A program made the position numbers and the translations under genes. From QWQI01 sp964608915 (GTDB taxonomy: Bacteria; Planctomycetota; Planctomycetia; Isosphaerales; Isosphaeraceae), in the NCBI GenBank assembly GCA_964608915.1, contig CAZSQA010000006.1, forward strand, positions 62,001-126,000: DNA of 64,000 bases. The letters run 5' to 3'. How positions within the stretch are numbered: the first letter of the stretch is position 1; each line of letters opens with the position of its first letter. The notes below the pieces were generated by a model. The model saw only the letters and a list, made by a program, of their open reading frames with translations, ran no database searches and had not been told where the DNA came from. Below are positions 61,228 through 64,000 of this stretch, piece after piece.

Positions 61228-62124
61228 ATGATCCGCACCGGTTATCTACGCTGGGAAATCGAAGCCCAGGATGTCCGCTGTCCGCACGATCCTGCCGCGC
61301 GTGAAGTGCGCCTGCTCGCCCGTCCGACGTTCCGGCGGATTCGCGTCAAACACAAGACCGCAGGGAATCTGGCCGATCGGTTCGCCCAGGGCGAGATCTC
61401 ATACGCCGAATATCGCGAATCGCTCGAGGAAGGCGAAGACGTGAACGAACTGGCCGCGGCACAGAAGCCGCCGCCCGATTCGCTCATCACCGTCGATGAT
61501 GTCGGGCCGCACGTGTTCCGGTATTCCGAGGCGGACAGGGTTCGCCTGATTCGATACTGGATGGACAAACTTCAGCGTGAGGTCGAGTCATTCTCTCACG
61601 AAGTCGTGCGGGCAGGGGCCCGGCATTCGTTCCTCGTGGCCAGAACGCCCGCCCTGCGGACCGGTTACGCACATATGGTCGCCCATGAGACGATGCGGGT
61701 GATTGAAGGCCGGAGCACCCCGGCACCGACGGACGAAACCGAACCGATGAGCATCGATCTCTCCGTGCAGGCCGAAGGCATCCCTGAACTGGTCGCCGCA
61801 GAGCTGGTCAAGGACATCGTGACGCGTGATGAATTTCACGAATTCAGTACGTATGACCGCCTGACGGTGGCCCACGGCGAGTATTTTTATCGAGTTCCGC
61901 GCAAGAGCCACGGGCTGATCGAAGTCTGGAACGCGAAGTCTCTCAATCAGGCCTGCCGTTTGTGTGTCGTCTTCGAAGATCCGGGGATGCCACCTTCTGA
62001 CGAAGTCGTCATGAAGTATCTGCTCGTCAAACATCAGCCCGACCTGATCTGGAAGATCGGAATTCGCTTCCCCGCGACATCGGCCCGGTTCGATGCACCT
62101 CCGCCCAAACGCTGGAATCGCTGA
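61228..62124 (+). CDS. Protein of unknown function
   Basis: A 298-residue soluble protein with charged, mostly helical and beta mixed content. The middle contains a helical block (RYSEADRVRLIRYWMDKLQREVESFSHEV) and the C-terminus alternates strands ending with KPPPKRWNR-like basic residues. Histidine-, aspartate- and cysteine-bearing segments (CPHDPAAREV, GARHSFLVART, NQACRLCVVFEDPG) do not form a recognised motif. No signal peptide. It sits between two glycosyltransferase genes, but I infer no function from that. Confidence 0.6.
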   Translation: MIRTGYLRWEIEAQDVRCPHDPAAREVRLLARPTFRRIRVKHKTAGNLADRFAQGEISYAEYRESLEEGEDVNELAAAQKPPPDSLITVDDVGPHVFRYSEADRVRLIRYWMDKLQREVESFSHEVVRAGARHSFLVARTPALRTGYAHMVAHETMRVIEGRSTPAPTDETEPMSIDLSVQAEGIPELVAAELVKDIVTRDEFHEFSTYDRLTVAHGEYFYRVPRKSHGLIEVWNAKSLNQACRLCVVFEDPGMPPSDEVVMKYLLVKHQPDLIWKIGIRFPATSARFDAPPPKRWNR

Positions 62125-62239
62125 CGACGCAAGCGACGCCCGGCCCGCGGCTTTGTTATGATAATGTTCGGGGCTTGACGGCCAGAATCGCCGGTCGAGA
62201 GCTCTGCAACGAACCACCGGGAAACGGCTGACATCCCCC

Positions 62240-63082
62240 ATGGAACCTTCGTCGGACCACCAGAAGCGATGGCGTGTCGCCGTCGCCATTCCCTGCTACA
62301 ACGAAGCCCCCGCTTTGTCGCAAGTTTTCGCCGATTGGCGTAAAGCCTTGCCCGAGGCCGACCTGATCCTGTTCGACAACAATTCGACGGACAGTTCCGC
62401 ACAGGTGGCTTGGGATCATGGTGTGCGGGTCGTTTCCGTGAGCCGTCAGGGCAAGGGCTACGTCGTTCGAGCCATGTTCGCCGAGCTGGGCGACCGCGAT
62501 GCCGTCGTCATGGCCGATGGTGACGGCACTTACCCTGCATCCGAAGCACCTGGACTGCTCGAACCTGTCCTCGCAGGTCAGGCGGATATGGTCGTCGGCG
62601 CCCGCGTGCCCGATGCTTCGCTGGGTGCCATGAGCCCGGTGCGGAGCCTGGGCAACGTGCTTCTCCGGCTCGCATTCTTCCTGCTGATGGGCATTTCGGG
62701 GGGCGACCTGCTTTCCGGTTATCGGGTCTTCGGCCCGCGATTTCTGCGCTCGGTCAGGCTGAAGTCGAACGGTTTCGAAATCGAAACCGAGCTGGCATGC
62801 CGATCTCTAGCCGGCGGCTTCCGGGTCATCGAGAAGCCCGTGCCGTATCTGCCCCGGGCCGCGGGTACGGCATCGAAACTGAATGCCGTACGCGACGGAG
62901 TTCGGATCCTCAAGATGATGACGCGCCAGAGCTTGCGTCTGAAGCCCTGGCGTCTCGGCGGGGCCCTGGTCGTCGCGTTGATCCTGCTCGCGTGGGTCTC
63001 CGGCTCGGGTCTTCTCTGGCTCACGGCCGGAACGCTGCTGGGGGCGATTCTCGCCCTCACGCGGCCGCAACGTGAGGGTTAA
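62240..63082 (+). CDS. Glycosyltransferase family 2, dolichol-phosphate-mannose synthase-like
   Basis: A 280-residue GT2 enzyme. The GT-A core is VAVAIPCYNEAPAL, LILFDNNSTDSSAQ, then VMADGDGTYPASE with the metal-binding DGD, and DLLSGYRVFGPRFLRS. Two hydrophobic segments at the C-terminus (ALVVALILLAWVSG and LLWLTAGTLLGAILAL) anchor it to the membrane. The layout matches polyprenyl-phosphate sugar transferases. It precedes mqnA and may share a transcript with it, though 159 bp separate them. Confidence 0.88.
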   Translation: MEPSSDHQKRWRVAVAIPCYNEAPALSQVFADWRKALPEADLILFDNNSTDSSAQVAWDHGVRVVSVSRQGKGYVVRAMFAELGDRDAVVMADGDGTYPASEAPGLLEPVLAGQADMVVGARVPDASLGAMSPVRSLGNVLLRLAFFLLMGISGGDLLSGYRVFGPRFLRSVRLKSNGFEIETELACRSLAGGFRVIEKPVPYLPRAAGTASKLNAVRDGVRILKMMTRQSLRLKPWRLGGALVVALILLAWVSGSGLLWLTAGTLLGAILALTRPQREG

Positions 63083-63241
63083 TTCGATGCTATCGAACGT
63101 TTCGAACGAACCTCCCATCTGATCTTGTTGAGCGCTCCGTGAAGCATATACTTTCTGTACGTTCCGAAATGACGGTACGAACCGGGAGTCGAGGCAGTCT
63201 CGGTGTCCGGGCTTCAGGAATCTCTGGATCGAACGTTCGCC

Positions 63242-64000
63242 ATGAGTGATCGCCTGAACATAGGTCTGGTCAGCTATCTGAATGCCAGGCCGCTTCATTA
63301 CGGCCTGCAGAAGCGCTTGCCGGACGCCCGCTTCGATGTCGATCTGCCGAGTCGGCTGGCCTCACGGATGGCCGCTGGCGAGCTGGACATCGCCATGATT
63401 CCGTCCGTCGAATTTCTCCGTGGAATTGACCGGTACGGCTATTTTGCATTGCCCGGGGCAGCGATTTCGACACGAGCGGCCGTGCGGAGCGTGAAGCTCC
63501 TTTCGAACGTTCCGTTGAGCGGCATTCGCAGGCTCGCCTTGGACGAAGGCTCGCGAACCAGCCAGGCCTTATGCCGGATCTGGCTGGATGGCGTGCATTC
63601 GGTTCGCCCGGATTCACTCGAGGAATTGCCGATCGGCGTTCCGCCTGAGGAGTCGACGGCGGACGCCATGCTCGTGATCGGCGATCGCGCGATGCGTATC
63701 GACGAAGCGCGTTATCATACGGTCGTCGATCTGGGCGAAGCCTGGACCCGCTGGACGGGCTTGCCGTTCGTCTTCGCTGTCTGGGCTGCCCGGCCACGTG
63801 CCGGAATTGACTGGGACGCCTTGACCAAGACCTTGTGCGACTGCCGCGACGACGGTCTGCGTCACGCCGGCGAAATCGCGGCGGAGTATGCCCCGCGGCT
63901 TGGACTCACCTATGCGGAATGTCTGACCTATCTCACACAGAACCTGAACTATTTCCTCGGCGAGCCGGAATTGGCCGGTCTGAAGCTCTTCGCAGCGAAG
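63242..64000 (+). CDS. mqnA: Chorismate dehydratase MqnA, N-terminal part (truncated by window edge)
   Basis: The first 253 codons of the first enzyme of the futalosine pathway of menaquinone synthesis, which dehydrates chorismate. The start MSDRLNIGLVSYLNARPLHYGL is the conserved N-terminus, followed by DIAMIPSVEFLRG, GSRTSQALCRIWL and GLPFVFAVWAARPRAGID. It matches the periplasmic-binding-like fold of MqnA. No stop codon is reached before the window ends. No other menaquinone gene is in the window. Confidence 0.93.
   Translation, partial: MSDRLNIGLVSYLNARPLHYGLQKRLPDARFDVDLPSRLASRMAAGELDIAMIPSVEFLRGIDRYGYFALPGAAISTRAAVRSVKLLSNVPLSGIRRLALDEGSRTSQALCRIWLDGVHSVRPDSLEELPIGVPPEESTADAMLVIGDRAMRIDEARYHTVVDLGEAWTRWTGLPFVFAVWAARPRAGIDWDALTKTLCDCRDDGLRHAGEIAAEYAPRLGLTYAECLTYLTQNLNYFLGEPELAGLKLFAAK

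Overview
The window looks like chromosome from a member of the Planctomycetota. It is high in GC by eye and has short intergenic gaps. Four secreted proteins carry PEP-CTERM-type tails, one surface protein has the planctomycetal basic/LENREVLA-type N-terminus, and there is a Tat-exported DUF1080 protein and a futalosine-pathway menaquinone gene (mqnA) at the right edge. I cannot assign a family or genus. I see no insertion sequence, prophage, CRISPR array, tRNA or rRNA.

Layout, left: the end of prfA is coupled to prmC (1-1.3 kb). A minus-strand locus of seven genes follows (1.3-8.3 kb): two small helical membrane proteins, a P1B-type ATPase without the CPC motif, a small soluble protein, a catalytically dead P-type ATPase paralogue, and two tandem paralogous small membrane proteins. 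A 19-bp near-perfect inverted repeat lies in front of it. This is the most unusual part of the window and is compared below with ferrosome-type metal-compartment loci. Then come a DUF1080 protein, an aldehyde dehydrogenase, a CLC-F-like fluoride transporter and a surface protein (8.7-13.8 kb).

Layout, middle: 14.2-27.8 kb carries an M19 dipeptidase, a metzincin-like peptidase, a flavoprotein, larC with a His-rich tail, a sugar-binding lipoprotein, an SGNH hydrolase, an N-acetylmuramoyl-alanine amidase, a two-domain thioredoxin-like protein, a PEP-CTERM protein, a methyltransferase and a sigma-70 factor. 28.2-34.9 kb holds rpsA (six S1 repeats) divergent from a YajQ-family gene, an RdgC-like gene, a YdjM-like membrane protein and a parvulin isomerase. 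35.0-37.5 kb is a nickel/cobalt uptake operon (cbiM-N fusion, cbiQ, cbiO), a possible metal source for the pincer-cofactor protein LarC.

Layout, right: 37.8-54.7 kb holds an epimerase, an ArsR-type regulator with a basic tail, rsgA, two PEP-CTERM proteins, two 3'-5' exoribonucleases (YhaM-like and RNase R), a plsC-cmk-DUF2203 group, polX, another PEP-CTERM gene, metG and a hibernation factor. 55-64 kb holds a secreted unknown, a 64-residue small ORF with a strong ribosome site and terminator, a DapA/NanA-family lyase, two thioredoxin-like genes that are the split counterpart of the fused gene at 23.6 kb, two glycosyltransferases, two unknowns, and mqnA running off the window. Many genes end in clear inverted-repeat terminators, listed individually.
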